Shown here piece after piece: positions 28,462 to 40,100 of a stretch of DNA of 64,000 nt. A model generated the notes under the pieces. It was not told the origin of the DNA. It was given only the letters and a program-made list of their open reading frames with translations, and searched no databases. Each line of letters starts with the position of its first letter. Position 1 is the stretch's first letter. The position numbers and the translations under genes were made by a program. Source of the DNA: Ceratobasidium sp. AG-K (taxonomy: Eukaryota; Basidiomycota; Agaricomycetes; Cantharellales; Ceratobasidiaceae); the NCBI GenBank assembly GCA_037039685.1, contig JAWNGF010000002.1, positions 2,976,001-3,040,000 on the forward strand, in the 5' to 3' direction.

Positions 28462-31400
28462 AGTGTGCAAAAGAGATTTAGGGCTTTGAGTGTGTAGAGC
28501 GAGTTGGAAAGTGAGCAAGTTTTGCAAGTTGTGTTGTTGTCCCGTTCCGCCCTTCCTTTAATACTTGTCGTCTTGTAGTTTGACGGTGTTGGGGCGTTTG
28601 GGAAATCCTTCAAGAACTTCCTCATTATTACTTTGAGGTGCCCGAAATCCTCTGCCCGTTGTTCTGTGTCTTCTTTTTCATCATAACCCTTCCATCTAAC
28701 CCTGTAGAACAACCCGTCCTTTGTTTCCTTCCAGTCCACGATTTTCTCCACTTCGTATTCTTCCTCTCCTTCTTTTGTTGTGATCGGCGGCGGCCGGGGT
28801 TGGTTTCTGTGAAAGTTTTCGTCTTCTTTGTAGGGACTAAGAAGATCGCTGTGGAACACAGGGTGTATTCTCATGGTTTTTGGAAGCTCCAATTCGTAAG
28901 CGTGGCTTGATATGATTTTTTTGATCTTGAAAGGACCGTATTTCTTGTTGTCAAGTTTCTTGTTGGGACGGTTTGTCTTTATGTTTTGTCCGTAAAGCCA
29001 GACAAGGTCGTCCTCTTTGTATTTTGGTTGGTGTTCGACTGTGTCCTTTCTCCTGTGCCACTCCATTGCTGCTTTCGCTTCGTCCCATACCTCCTGCCAG
29101 TTGTTCGCTTTATCATTTGCTTCAGGAATCGTGGTAACTTCTCTTAAGACATTCCATAGCGGTTCTCTGCCGTTGACAATCTCGAATGGGGTTTTTCCTG
29201 TGATCCCGTGTCGTTGGTTGTTGTAGCAGAATTCTGCGATAGGAAGTAGTTCGGACCAGTTGTCTTGCCTGTAGTTAACAAATGTGCGAAGCCATGCTTC
29301 TATCCACTGGTTTATGCGTTCCGTTATTCCGTCTGTTTGTGGATGATACGCCGTGCTGAACGTCGGTGTTGTTCCGATTTTTTGGTAGAGGGCCTTCAGG
29401 AACCTGCTGTTGAAAGTTGTTCCTCTGTCCGAAACTGTACTTCGTGGGAAGCCGTGTAACCTCCAAACGTTCTTCAGGAAAAGATCGGCTAGTTGATCTG
29501 CAGTTGTTGATTCTTTGCAGGCTATGAAGTGTGCCATGCGGGAGAACCGATCTACTACCACTAGAATGCTGTCATTGCCTTGTGATTTTGGGAGTTTTAC
29601 AATGAAATCATATGCAATATCCTCCCATGGACTGTTCGGGATTTCGAGTGCTTTCAGTGGTACTTGGTTTTTTGTTCCTTTCGCCCTTTGGCACTGCTCA
29701 CAAGAGTCAACGTATTTGTTTACTGTTGCCTTAAGTCCAGGCCAGTAGTATTTTCTTGAGATTAGCTCTAGCATTCGGGCTTGACCCTGGTGTCCTGCCA
29801 TTGGTGCGTCATGGTGTAACCTGAGGATTTTTAGCCTGGTGTCCTTGTCTTCTGGCACATAGATTCTCCCATCTATCCAGAGTAGGTCTTCCTCAAAGTT
29901 GTAGTTCCTAATTCCTTGTTGCACAGATTTGGGTAGGGTCTCCTTGTCTTTGCACAATTCTATGATCTTCCTGATGCTCTCGTCTTCGTTTTGTGCTTCC
30001 CTAATGTCCGCAATGATGTCTAATTTGACTTCTCCGGCAAATCCTCTGAACTGTTCCTCCTTGATCATGGTTTGCTCTGCTGTAGGTATTTCGCTATGAT
30101 CCGCTCTTCTGGACAGTAGATCTGGCTTTGTTGACATGTTCCCCGGGCGGTAAACTATTTCAAAGTTGTAGGAAGCCAGGATTTGATGCCATCGAGCGTG
30201 ACGTTGGTTAAATGTAGTTGCCTTCTTCCAGTATTGCAGGTTACGGTGATTGGTGTAGATTGTTATCGGTTCTCTTGTTCCCTCTAGATGTAATCGCCAG
30301 TGCTTTAGTGATTCCACAATTGCCATCAATTCCTTGTCGTGAACATCGTAGTTCATTTGTGCAGCGTTAAAGGATTTTGATAGGAAAGCAATGGGATGTA
30401 AGTAACCGTCGTCTTGTCTTTGAGAGAGTATTGATCCCATAGCAATGCCGCTTGCGTCGGTTTCCAATATGTAAGGTTTTGTTGGGTCTGGATGTCGCAG
30501 TAGTGGTTCCTTGCATATTTCCTCCTTCAGGTTATTGAAAGCCTCCTGTTGTTCTGCTTCCCATTTCCATTTCTGGTCCTTCCTTGTTAGAATGGTTAAG
30601 GGTTTCGCCAGGCCGCTAAAGTATGGTACGAATCGCCTGTAAAAGTTTGCAAATCCTAGGAAGGCTTGGACCTGTTTGACTGTCCTTGGCTCCTTCCATT
30701 CCTTGATCGCTTTGACTTTTTCCTCTTGCATTGATATTCCTTCCTCGCTGATATTTATTCCTGTGTAGACAAGTTTCTTGACGAAAAATTCGCATTTCAG
30801 GAGTTTTGCGAAGAGGTTGTTGTCCAACAGGATTTTGAGTACCTTTTGGACATCCTCTACATGCTGGCCTCGGTCTTTGGAGAAAATCAATATGTCATCG
30901 ATGTAAACAATGACACAGATGTCAATCAGGTCGTGGAAAATATGATTCATATATCGTTGGAATGTTGCCGGTGCGTTTTTCAATCCGAAGGGCATGACGA
31001 TATATTCGAATAGGCCTTCCTTGGTTCGGAATGCTGTTTTCCACTCGTCTCCTTCTTTAACCCGGATGTTGTTGAACCCCATACGCAAGTCTATTTTAGA
31101 AAAGATTTTTGCGTCCTTGATCTTGTCAAGGAGATCTTCCATTAGTGGCATAGGGAAGCGGTTGTCCTTTGTTATCTCGTTGATTGGGCCGAAGTGTTGG
31201 ACCAACCTGAGCTCTGGAGGTTTTTCCGGGTCCTTTGGGTCTTGTCCCTTTTTGACAAAGAAGGTTGCTGCGGCTACTGGTGACTTGCTCAGTCGGATTT
31301 TGCCTGCCGCTAGTTCCTCATCTAGGTATTTTCTGAGGGCTATGGATTCTGCGGGTGAGAGTGGTATTGGCCTAGCTGGTTTAGGAAGTTCTGCTCCTTC

Positions 31401-31940
31401 CACCAGATCGATGCAGCAGTCGTATGGACGATGGTCCGGTATTCGTTTAAATTTTTCTTCGCTAAAGACTTCTGCATATTCTTTGAATTCTTCGGGTATG
31501 TCTTCGATTTCTGCGGCTTTTCCAAGGATGTTGTCTGGTCGCCAGGAAATTTCTTTTGATGGCCAATCGATTATTGGGTTGGCTTCCTCTAGCCATCCTA
31601 ACCCCAGAATCAAGTGTGTATCTCCAGTAGGCATGGCGAAGAAGCTTTGCTTGAAGTTTTTCCCTTGTAACTCAAATTCCAGATTTGCTTTGAATCGGAT
31701 TTGATGTGAAAGTTCCTTCCCCTGGATTCCAATTATTTTTCTAGGTGTCGGTAGTTCAATAAGAGCTACATTGTTTCTTCGTGCCCAAGTGATGTCGATG
31801 AAGTTTCTTGATGCTCCCGAGTCGATGAGAGTAGCGATGGGTTCCGTGATTCCAGTAATATTCGTGTAGACAATTGTTGATTCGCTGGTAGCTCTAAGGT
31901 ACATTGTTTCCACTACTGGTTCGTTGGTCTCTCCACACAC
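28074..31940 (-). CDS. pol: GypB2 Pol polyprotein
   Basis: Same plan as GypB1 Pol: protease DSGAS, RT YIDD, RNase H ETDAS, H2C2 region, integrase with D, D and E preserved (YDF, SDRG, TERIN) and a chromodomain (EYEVEKIVDW, VRWKGYD). It is entered by -1 frameshift, as no ATG lies at its start. RNase H reads YTNHRNL where GypB1 has YTDHRNL; this Asp is catalytic in the family, so RNase H may be inactive. The RT segment before RFPMP reads VQHFGPIN, unlike the VQDLRGVN of GypB1 and GypB3. Confidence 0.92.
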   Translation of the reverse strand: MCGETNEPVVETMYLRATSESTIVYTNITGITEPIATLIDSGASRNFIDITWARRNNVALIELPTPRKIIGIQGKELSHQIRFKANLEFELQGKNFKQSFFAMPTGDTHLILGLGWLEEANPIIDWPSKEISWRPDNILGKAAEIEDIPEEFKEYAEVFSEEKFKRIPDHRPYDCCIDLVEGAELPKPARPIPLSPAESIALRKYLDEELAAGKIRLSKSPVAAATFFVKKGQDPKDPEKPPELRLVQHFGPINEITKDNRFPMPLMEDLLDKIKDAKIFSKIDLRMGFNNIRVKEGDEWKTAFRTKEGLFEYIVMPFGLKNAPATFQRYMNHIFHDLIDICVIVYIDDILIFSKDRGQHVEDVQKVLKILLDNNLFAKLLKCEFFVKKLVYTGINISEEGISMQEEKVKAIKEWKEPRTVKQVQAFLGFANFYRRFVPYFSGLAKPLTILTRKDQKWKWEAEQQEAFNNLKEEICKEPLLRHPDPTKPYILETDASGIAMGSILSQRQDDGYLHPIAFLSKSFNAAQMNYDVHDKELMAIVESLKHWRLHLEGTREPITIYTNHRNLQYWKKATTFNQRHARWHQILASYNFEIVYRPGNMSTKPDLLSRRADHSEIPTAEQTMIKEEQFRGFAGEVKLDIIADIREAQNEDESIRKIIELCKDKETLPKSVQQGIRNYNFEEDLLWIDGRIYVPEDKDTRLKILRLHHDAPMAGHQGQARMLELISRKYYWPGLKATVNKYVDSCEQCQRAKGTKNQVPLKALEIPNSPWEDIAYDFIVKLPKSQGNDSILVVVDRFSRMAHFIACKESTTADQLADLFLKNVWRLHGFPRSTVSDRGTTFNSRFLKALYQKIGTTPTFSTAYHPQTDGITERINQWIEAWLRTFVNYRQDNWSELLPIAEFCYNNQRHGITGKTPFEIVNGREPLWNVLREVTTIPEANDKANNWQEVWDEAKAAMEWHRRKDTVEHQPKYKEDDLVWLYGQNIKTNRPNKKLDNKKYGPFKIKKIISSHAYELELPKTMRIHPVFHSDLLSPYKEDENFHRNQPRPPPITTKEGEEEYEVEKIVDWKETKDGLFYRVRWKGYDEKEDTEQRAEDFGHLKVIMRKFLKDFPNAPTPSNYKTTSIKGRAERDNNTTCKTCSLSNSLYTLKALNLFCTLCPPLPVPPLPTTLFAFSTGQPSRRPASLTWEQPSMSSKGLSRAQGGSNSVPPTTSCTPTWENSNGLAKNGQHACSSSERTSTYAEDARPSKCPKSCCYPCTSSGWSNGDKKEPTAANGFQDTKAVLPL

Positions 31941-31942
31941 GG

Positions 31943-33940
31943 TTAGAGGGAGACCTCGCCTTTTCCCGACTCGGATCCCTCTTCTATTTTTCCTTCCCTT
32001 CCTTTGAGGTTAGGTTCCTCCTTTTTCCATTCCTTCTCCGGGCATCTGGCGAGCATGTGTTTGTCTGATCCGCATTTCAGGCAGCGTTTCGAGGAAATCC
32101 TAGCCTGGTAAACCTCGTCTGGAAGTCTTTTTGTAGAGCTAGAGGATGCTGTTACTGTTTTCTTCCCCGTTGTGTTCTTGATTGCTTGTAGTTTCTGATC
32201 AATGGAGATTGCAATTGATATCCATCTGTCAAGGGATAGTTCTCGTTCTGTCCCATCTTTGTTGATCAGGGTTAGTTCGAAACGAGCCAGTTCGGTTTTG
32301 ACTTCGGGCTTCAATCCTTCCTTGAATTGGTTGATCAAAGCTTCCCGTCCCCAGTTTACGTCTACCAGAAGGTATCGGAATTCCGAAGCATAGTTTGCTA
32401 CAGAGTTGGTCTGTTTGCATTTCCGGATGTCCGATTCGGCTTTAGCTTTTTTGTTGGGGTCGCTGAACTGTTCCATGAAGTGTCCTTTGAAACTCTCCCA
32501 TGAGGCGATATTTTGGTTATTTCCTCCTTGATTAAGCGATCGTAAGAGTACTTGTGCCCAGTGGGTGGCGGCTCTGTTCTCGGATTTGAAGTTTGCTAGG
32601 GCTTCGCGGATCCTTTCTTCGTCGGAAGTGTATTGATCACCTAGACGTACGAAGTAGCTCTCCATTTGTGTAATGAACATTTCAGCACCTTCTCCTTTCT
32701 TTCCGTCGAAGGCTTCCGGACGAGTAACCTTAGGACGACGCGGTCCATTACCAACGTTTGGGTTCTCGATTAGTCGTTGGATTCTCAGTTCTAATTCGTC
32801 GATCCTGGTAGATTCTGCGTATGGATGTGGTGGGGAATTTGATCGCCTAGACGGGATCCCGTGGAGGGATGCTTCGTCCATTTCTTCTCACATATTGTTG
32901 ATGGTTTCCTGAACTTCAGTGATTTTGGCCGTGAAGGAAGTTCCTTCCTGTCGTAAGGTTTCTAGTCCTTGTGTAACTGCCTCGTTCCATTCAAGTTGCC
33001 CTTGTCTGGTAGTGTTGAGTTCCTCGCGCACATTGTTCACGAGTCCTTGAGTGTTGGCAACCTCGTTCCGAACGCGGGTTACGTCTTGACCAACAAGAAA
33101 AGAATTATGTTCGCCATTTCTAGCCGCGTTCAGAATGTCCGTCAAGGTGCCTTGTAGGGTGTTGATGGAGTTGTTAAAAATTTGCTGGTTGTTTGCCAGG
33201 ACTTGTGTGGCTTGTTCTAGGCCACCAAGCCTTCGATCGATAGTGACTCTCATCCCATCTATGACCCTAAGAACCGCGTTGTGTCTCCCTTCTAGAAGAT
33301 CGTCCAGATCGTCTAGATTACTGATTACCGTCCTCCTACTGGGGCTGGAACTTGAACTTGAGCTTCCTGGATCACCGGCATTTTGTTGTACCAGAGCCGA
33401 TTGTTCGGAGTAACCCTGTGGAACATATGGTGGTGCTGGAATCGCTGGTGTGACTGGCTGGGAAGCCATTGGTATTGGTCCTGCGTTGGTAATGGTTCCT
33501 CCAATCTGAGGGACTGTAGGAACATTGGGAATGTGTGGTGTAGGGGGAGGTCTAATGGGGGCGAGCGACACGCCCCCATGAGCTTCGGGTTGGGGAGAGA
33601 AGAATTGTCTCCTAGGCCCTAGTGGCCACAAGGGACGCGATGGCCCTGGACTTCCGGTCGAAATACGAATTACAGCTGGAGTCGGGTCATTTGTAAGATC
33701 TCCTGGTTCCCTATTCGTGATAGTGGGTTCTTCTTCTTGTACCGTTGTCATGTCGGCAATGCCGAAAGCTCCCGGCATTGATGTTTGACTTTGGGGACGT
33801 GATCGGGAAGGTCCTCCCGCTTGAGCTTGTGCGATATCTTGCTCGTTTAGTGATCCTGTGGGCCTTGCGACTCGACTGGGTCCTCTTCTTGTTGATATAG
33901 TGGATGGGGGATGTGATCCTCCATCTTCTTGAATAGACAT
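31943..33940 (-). pseudogene. gag: GypB2 Gag, single in-frame TGA
   Basis: An ATG at 33940 opens 350 codons, then TGA at 32890-32888, then the same frame continues to 31943 (about 665 codons in total). GypB1 and GypB3 read CGA (Arg) at the same place (ATG-CGA-GAA), so this is one CpG-to-TpG change. The coiled-coil, capsid-like and CCHC (CLKCGSDKHMLARC) regions are otherwise kept. The copy could still move with Gag supplied by relatives; that is inference. Confidence 0.9.
31961..31967 (-). promoter_or_regulatory. -1 frameshift heptamer, GypB2
   Basis: GGGAAAA in gag phase, followed by the 5-nt spacer GGCGA and then GGTCTC, which can pair with GAGACC downstream. The spacer sequence differs from GypB1 but its length is the same. 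Confidence 0.78.
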
Positions 33941-33955
33941 GTTTGTATGTAGTTA

Positions 33956-33967
33956 AGCTTGTTTTGT
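33956..33967 (-). promoter_or_regulatory. Self-priming primer-binding site of GypB2
   Basis: On the minus strand ACAAAACAAGCT, 2 nt from the LTR, complementary to the predicted RNA start in the LTR (34142-34131). Confidence 0.8.
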
Positions 33968-33969
33968 AA

Positions 33970-34435
33970 TGTCGTAAGCTTCTTCTTGGTGGCTATGAGG
34001 CAAGCCGCGACGGAGAGTGGACAGCACTAAGACCTAAGTGACCTCTTGAACCGCAACACACTTAAGTGTCTGTAGGCCCTTGAGGGTAGGGGTGGTTCTA
34101 AGTGTCACTCAAAGGGGATGTTTTGACGAGACAAAACAAGCTGGGGTTACCAGGCTTGTTGGTCCTCTATATATATTCACAAAGCGGCCGAGTCATACAA
34201 GGCGCAGCCACATGAGTCATACAAAAACAGCCAGTCAGGAGTGTCCATGTGAGTCATGCTGTATGAACAGACATGACTCGTACAAAAGGCACAGCCGCGT
34301 TACACAATGTAACAGAGTAACCACAAGAAGGTGGCAACGCGGCAAACGGAAACGGAAACGGAAACACAACAGAAAAGAAGGGAACAGGCGGGCGAGACAA
34401 CAGGTGAGTCCGATGGAGTGAGCTGGCTCACGACA
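33970..34435 (-). repeat. GypB2 5' LTR
   Basis: 466 bp, one base longer than the 3' LTR because of a G-run (GGTAGGGGTGG against GGTAGGGTGG). Confidence 0.92.
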
Positions 34436-34701
34436 GTTACTCTCTTTGAGCTTACAGGTATCATGTGCTCTTTGACCTTAAGTAACTCCCACAGTTTCTC
34501 ATCTACAGCACTACACCCATTTATTTTCTGCCAGGTTGTAGTTCCTCAATAGGCTATCATATCTCAGAAAACAGCTAGAGCTGAATCAATCAACTGACCA
34601 AGCACTAGTGCATACAATTGTGTTGTGGTTTCCTGCCACATTACTGATCAAATCAGCTACTGTTTTAGTTGTGCTGTACCTCACTCAACTTTGAACCGTA
34701 T
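34436..34701. repeat. Right inverted arm, middle piece
   Basis: The reverse complement of about 12803-13068, lying between GypB2 and GypB3. It reads the same as the left arm except at a few CpG positions. Confidence 0.92.
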
Positions 34702-35156
34702 TGTTGTGAGCTAGCTCACTCCATCGGACTCGCCCGTTGTCTTGCCCGCCTGTCTCCCTCTTTACGTTATGTTCCCGTTTCCTTTTGCTGCGTTGCCACC
34801 TTCTTGTGGTTTTCTGTTACATTGTGTAACGCGGCTGTGCTTTGTACGAGTCATGTCTGTTTATACAGCATGACTCACATGGACACTCCTGACTGGCTTT
34901 CTTGTTTGACTCGTGTGGCTGCGCTCTGTATGACTCGGCTGCTTTGTGAATATATATAGAGGACCAACAAGCCTGGTAACCCCAGCTTGTTTTGTCTCGT
35001 CAAAACATCCCCTTTGAGTAACACTTTGAACCACCCCTACCCTCAAGAGCCTACAGACGCTTAAGTGTGTTGCGGTTCAAGAGGTCACTTAGGTCTTAGT
35101 GCCGTCCACTCTCCATCACGGCTTGTCTCATAGCCACGAAGAAGAAGCTTACGACA
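34702..35156 (+). repeat. GypB3 5' LTR
   Basis: 455 bp, TGTTGTGAGC to GCTTACGACA, TATATATA at 34951-34958, predicted RNA start at 34984. Confidence 0.93.
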
Positions 35157-35158
35157 TT

Positions 35159-35170
35159 ACAAAACAAGCT
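35159..35170 (+). promoter_or_regulatory. Self-priming primer-binding site of GypB3
   Basis: ACAAAACAAGCT, 2 nt after the LTR, complementary to 34984-34995, the predicted first 12 nt of the RNA. Confidence 0.82.
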
Positions 35171-35181
35171 TAAATACAAAT

Positions 35182-37182
35182 ATGTCTATTCAAGAAGATG
35201 GAGGGTCACGTCCCTCATCCACTATATCAACAAGAAGAGGACCCAGTCGGGCAGCAAGGCCCACAGGATCACTAAACGAGCAGGATATCGCACAAATTCA
35301 AGCGGGAGGTCCTGCCCGATCACGCTCCCAAAGCCAAACATCAATGCCGGGAGCTTTCGGCATCGCCGACATGACAACTGTACAAGAGGAAGAACCCACT
35401 ATCACGAATAGAGAACCGGGAGATCTCACAAATGACCCCACTCCAGCTGCAATTCGCATTCCAACTGGAAGTCCAGGGCCATCACGTCCCTTGTGGCCAC
35501 TAGGGACTAGGAGACATTTCTTTTCTCCCCAACCCGAAGCTCATGGGGGTGTGTCGCTTGTCCCCATTAGACCTCCTCCTACACCACACGTTCCCAATGT
35601 CCCTACAGTTCCTCAAATTGGAGGAACCATCACCAACGCAGGACCAATTCCAGTGGCTTCCCAGCCAGTCACACCAGCGATTCCAGCACCACCATATGTC
35701 CCACAGGGTTACTCCGGGCAATCGGCTCCGGTACAACAAAGCACCGGTGATCCAGGAAGCTCAAGTTCAAGTTCCAGCTCTAGCAGCAGGACTGTAATCA
35801 GTAATCTAGACAACCTGGACGACCTTCTAGAAGGAAGACACAACGCCACCCTTAGGGTTATAGACGGAATGAGAGTCACTATAGATCGAAGGCTTAGCGG
35901 CCTAGAACAGGCCACACAAGTCCTAGCAAATAACCAGCAAATCTTTAACGACTCCATCAACACCCTACAAGGCACCTTGACGGACATTCTGAACGCGGCA
36001 AGAAATGGCGAACATAATTCCTTTCTAGTCGGACAAGACGTAACCCGCCTTCGAAACAAGGTTACCAACACTCAAGGACTAGTAAACAATGTACGCAAAG
36101 AACTCAACACTACCAGACAAGGGCAACTCGAATGGAACAAGGCAGTAACACAAGGACTAGAAACCTTACGACAGGAAGGAACCTCCTTCACTGCCAAAAT
36201 CACGGAAGTTCAGGAAGCTATCAACAATATGCGAGAAGAAATGGACGAAGCATCCCTACACGGGATCCCCTCCAGGCGATCAAATTCTCCACCACACCCA
36301 GACGCGGAATCTACCAGGATCGATGAATTAGAATTAAGAATCCAACGACTGACCAAGAACCCAAACATCGGTAATGGACCACGTCGTCCCAAGGTGACTC
36401 GTCCAGAAGCCTTCGACGGAAAGAAAGGAGAAGGCGCTGAAATGTTCATCACACAAATGGAAAGTTACTTTGTACGCCTAGGTGAGCAATACACTTCCGA
36501 CGAAGAAAGGATCCGCGAAGCCCTAGCAAACTTCAAATCCGAGAACAAAGCCGCCACTCACTGGGCACAAGTTCTCTTACAATCGCTTAACCAAGGAGAA
36601 ATTAACCAAAATCTTGCCTCATGGGAGGGTTTCAAAGCACACTTCATGGAACAGTTCAGCGACCCTAACAAAAAAGCTAAAGCCGAATCGGATATCCGAA
36701 AATGCAAACAGAACAACTCGGTAGCAAACTACGCTTCGGAATTCCGATACCTTCTGGTAGACGTAAATTGGGGACAGGAAGCTCTGATCAACCAATTCAA
36801 GGAAGGGTTGAAGTCTGAGGTCAAAACCGAACTAGCTCGTTTCAAACTAACCCTGATCAATGAAGATGGGACAGAACGAGAACTTTCCCTTGACCGGTGG
36901 ATCTCAATCGCAATCTCTATTGACCAGAAATTGCAACAAATCAAGACCTCTACAGGGAAGAAAGCAGCCCAACCAACCGCTAGCGGAGAATCCTCTACAA
37001 AGCGGCTACCCGACGAAGTATACAAAGCAAGGATAGCAAGCAACCGCTGCTTGAAGTGCGGACAGGAAGGACACCGTTCATTCAAATGCCCGTCCAAGGA
37101 ATGGATAACAATGGAACCTAGCGTTAAAGGAAGGGAGGCAACAATTATGGAAGCCTTGGGAAAAGAAGGGGTCTCCCTCTAA
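35182..37182 (+). CDS. gag: GypB3 Gag
   Basis: 666 residues, same domain order as GypB1 Gag: Pro/Ser-rich N-terminus with a serine run, long coiled coil, capsid-like region and CCHC knuckle CLKCGQEGHRSFKC. It ends with TAA at 37180-37182 after the frameshift heptamer at 37158-37164. Confidence 0.93.
   Translation: MSIQEDGGSRPSSTISTRRGPSRAARPTGSLNEQDIAQIQAGGPARSRSQSQTSMPGAFGIADMTTVQEEEPTITNREPGDLTNDPTPAAIRIPTGSPGPSRPLWPLGTRRHFFSPQPEAHGGVSLVPIRPPPTPHVPNVPTVPQIGGTITNAGPIPVASQPVTPAIPAPPYVPQGYSGQSAPVQQSTGDPGSSSSSSSSSSRTVISNLDNLDDLLEGRHNATLRVIDGMRVTIDRRLSGLEQATQVLANNQQIFNDSINTLQGTLTDILNAARNGEHNSFLVGQDVTRLRNKVTNTQGLVNNVRKELNTTRQGQLEWNKAVTQGLETLRQEGTSFTAKITEVQEAINNMREEMDEASLHGIPSRRSNSPPHPDAESTRIDELELRIQRLTKNPNIGNGPRRPKVTRPEAFDGKKGEGAEMFITQMESYFVRLGEQYTSDEERIREALANFKSENKAATHWAQVLLQSLNQGEINQNLASWEGFKAHFMEQFSDPNKKAKAESDIRKCKQNNSVANYASEFRYLLVDVNWGQEALINQFKEGLKSEVKTELARFKLTLINEDGTERELSLDRWISIAISIDQKLQQIKTSTGKKAAQPTASGESSTKRLPDEVYKARIASNRCLKCGQEGHRSFKCPSKEWITMEPSVKGREATIMEALGKEGVSL
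37158..37164 (+). promoter_or_regulatory. -1 frameshift heptamer, GypB3
   Basis: GGGAAAA in the phase G GGA AAA, followed by a 5-nt spacer and the GGTCTC/GAGACC stem. The codon before it differs from GypB1 (TTG instead of TCG), yet the heptamer is kept. Confidence 0.78.
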
Positions 37183-37184
37183 CT

Positions 37185-40100
37185 GTGTGTGGAGAGACCA
37201 AAAAACCGGCAACGGAAACAATGTACTTTAGAGCAACAAATGAGTCAACCATTGTTTACGCAAACGTTGCCGGAATCACAGAATTTATCCCAACCCTCAT
37301 CGATTCTGGAGCATCAAGGAGCTTCTTGGACATCTCTTGGGCTCGATCCAACAATATTCCACTCATGGAACTTTCCACTCCGAGAAAAGTAATCGGTATC
37401 CAGGGGAAGGAACTCTCTCATCAAATACGTTTCAAAGCTAAGCTGGAACTAGACGTGGAGGGAAGAACCTTCAAACAAGTCTTCTTTGCTATTCCTACTG
37501 GGGAAACTAAACTTATCCTAGGACTGGAATGGTTGGAAGAAGCAAACCCGGTCATTGATTGGAAAACGAAGCACATATCATGGCGGCCAGAACCCATCCA
37601 AGCAAGAACGGCCTCAATAGACGACCTACCCGAAGAATTCAAGGAATTTGCCGATGTCTTCAGTGAAGAGAAATTCAAAAGAATCCCGGATCATCGTCCA
37701 TACGACTGCGCCATTGACTTCAAGGAAGGAGCTGAACTTCCGAAACCAGCCAGACCAATCCCACTCTCTCCAGCAGAATCAATTGCACTAAGAGAATACC
37801 TGGATGAAGAAATCGCAGCGGGAAAGATCCGACCAAGCAAATCACCCATTGCATCACCTTGTTTCTTTGTCAAAAAACCGATCGATCCAAAAAATCCAGG
37901 GGCAGTTCGCCAACTACGACTTGTTCAAGACCTCAGAGGAGTAAATGCCATTACAAAGGACGACAGATTCCCAATGCCCCTAATGGAAGACCTCCTGGAT
38001 AAAATCAAGGACGCGAAAATTTTCTCCAAGATCGATCTACGCATGGGTTTCAACAATATCAGAATTAGAGAAGGCGACGAATGGAAGACAGCTTTCAGAA
38101 CAAAAGAAGGACTCTTCGAATACGTCGTCATGCCTTTTGGACTAAAAAACGCGCCTGCCATTTTCCAAAGATATATGAATCACATTTTCCATGATCTTAT
38201 CGACGTATGTGTCATAGTATACATTGACGACATCCTAGTCTTCTCTAAGGACAGAAGCCAACATACCGTGGATGTCAGAAGAGTACTAAAGATCTTACTG
38301 GAGGAAAATCTTTTCGCAAAGCTTCCAAAATGCGAATTCTTTGTCACCAAATTAACATATACTGGACTTGGAATCAGTGATTCGGGCATCTCAATGGAGG
38401 AAGAAAAGGTCAAGGCAATAAAGGAATGGAAGGAACCAAGAACAGTCAAGCAGGTCCAAGCATTCCTAGGATTCGCAAATTTCTACCGAAGATTCGTACT
38501 GAATTTCAGCCGATTAGCAAAACCCCTGACAACCCTGACAAGAAAGGAGAACAAATGGGAATGGGGAAACGATCAGCAGGAAGCTTTTGAAGCCCTAAAA
38601 GCGGAAATCAGCAAGGAACCCACTCTACGCCATCCAAACCCTGACAAACCCTTATTCTTGGAAACAGACGCAAGTGGAGTAGCAATGGGAGCAATCCTGT
38701 CGCAAAGGCAAGATGATGGCTACCTACACCCTATTGCTTTTCTTTCAAAATCTTTCAACGAGGCTCAACTCAACTACGACGTCCATGATAAAGAACTTAT
38801 GGCAATTATAGAATCCTTAACACATTGGAGGCTATACCTCGAAGGAACAAAAGACCCTATCACCATCTACACCAATCACAGGAATCTACAGTTCTGGAAG
38901 GAAGCAAGAACTTTCAACCGTCGACACGCAAGATGGCACCAATTGCTTGCTTCCTATAACTTTGACATCATATACCGCCCTGGAATCCTGTCATCTAAAC
39001 CAGACCTATTGTCTAGACGATCAGACCATGAAGATACCCCCACGCCTGAACAAGTTATGATAGCTGTCGAAAGGTTCAAGGGGTTTATGGGACAAGTAGA
39101 CACAGACATCATAGAAACTATCAAGGAGGCACAAGAAACAGATGAAGGGTTGGCACAAATCAAAGAAATTTGCAAATCAAGGGAAACGCTACCAAAAACC
39201 CTACAACACAGTGCAAAAGATTATGATTTCAAGGAGGGACTATTATGGTTCAAGGGAAGGATTTACGTGCCAGAAGATAAGGAATCCAGGCTGGCCATCA
39301 TGCGAGTTCACCACGACTCAAAAATCGCGGGTCATCAAGGACAAGCTAGAACTTTGGAACTAATATTGAGAAGATACTTCTGGCCGGGAATGAAGCAAAG
39401 CGTAAACAGATACGTGGAATCCTGTGAGACTTGCCAACGGACGAAGGGATCAAAATCGATAGTTCCGATCAAGCCTCTAGAGATTCCAAAAGGACCATGG
39501 GAAGACATAGCGTTTGACTTCATAGTGAAATTACCAAAATTGAAAGGAGCAGATAGCATCTTAGTAGTGGTGGACCGATTCTCAAGAATGGCGCATTTCA
39601 TACCCTGCAAAGAATCTCACACGGCGAGCGACCTTGCAAACCTTTTTGTCACAAATGTTTGGAAACTACACGGCTTTCCAAAAAGCACGATCTCAGACCG
39701 AGGGACTACTTTCAACTCCAAACTTATGAAAGCCATTTATGAGAAAATTGGAACTAGCCCAGGTTTCAGTACTGCCTACCACCCGCAAACTGATGGAATA
39801 ACGGAAAGAATCAATCAATGGATGGAAGGCTGGCTACGATCATTTGTCAACTACCGACAGGATGATTGGGCGTACTTGTTACCAATTGCGGAATTTAGCT
39901 ATAATCTACAGAAGCACCGCATAACGGGTAGTTCCCCTTTCGAAATTGTCTACGGCAGGGAACCACTGTGGAATGTCTCAGCAGAAGAATCAGCGGTTCT
40001 GGAAGCAAACAACATCACGGAAAAATGGCGTAAAATCCACGACAAAGCAATTGCGTCAATGGAAAGCCAAAGGCTCCCAGAAGAAGAGCCAAGAAACGAA

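Larger units (their letters stand above)
27191..34435 (-). mobile_element. GypB2: full-length gypsy element, one gag stop
   Basis: 7245 bp, LTRs at 27191-27655 (3') and 33970-34435 (5'), differing by a one-base indel and little else. The target duplication is GTCAC on the left and GTTAC on the right; the intact empty site in the left arm (13064-13068, read inverted) is GTCAC, so the right copy has mutated. It is more diverged from GypB1 than GypB3 is, and forms a distinct subfamily. Confidence 0.95.

Noticed and set aside
30994..31704. 236-codon open frame on the plus strand within GypB2
   Set aside because: It is antisense to the RT/protease part of pol and has no recognisable feature.
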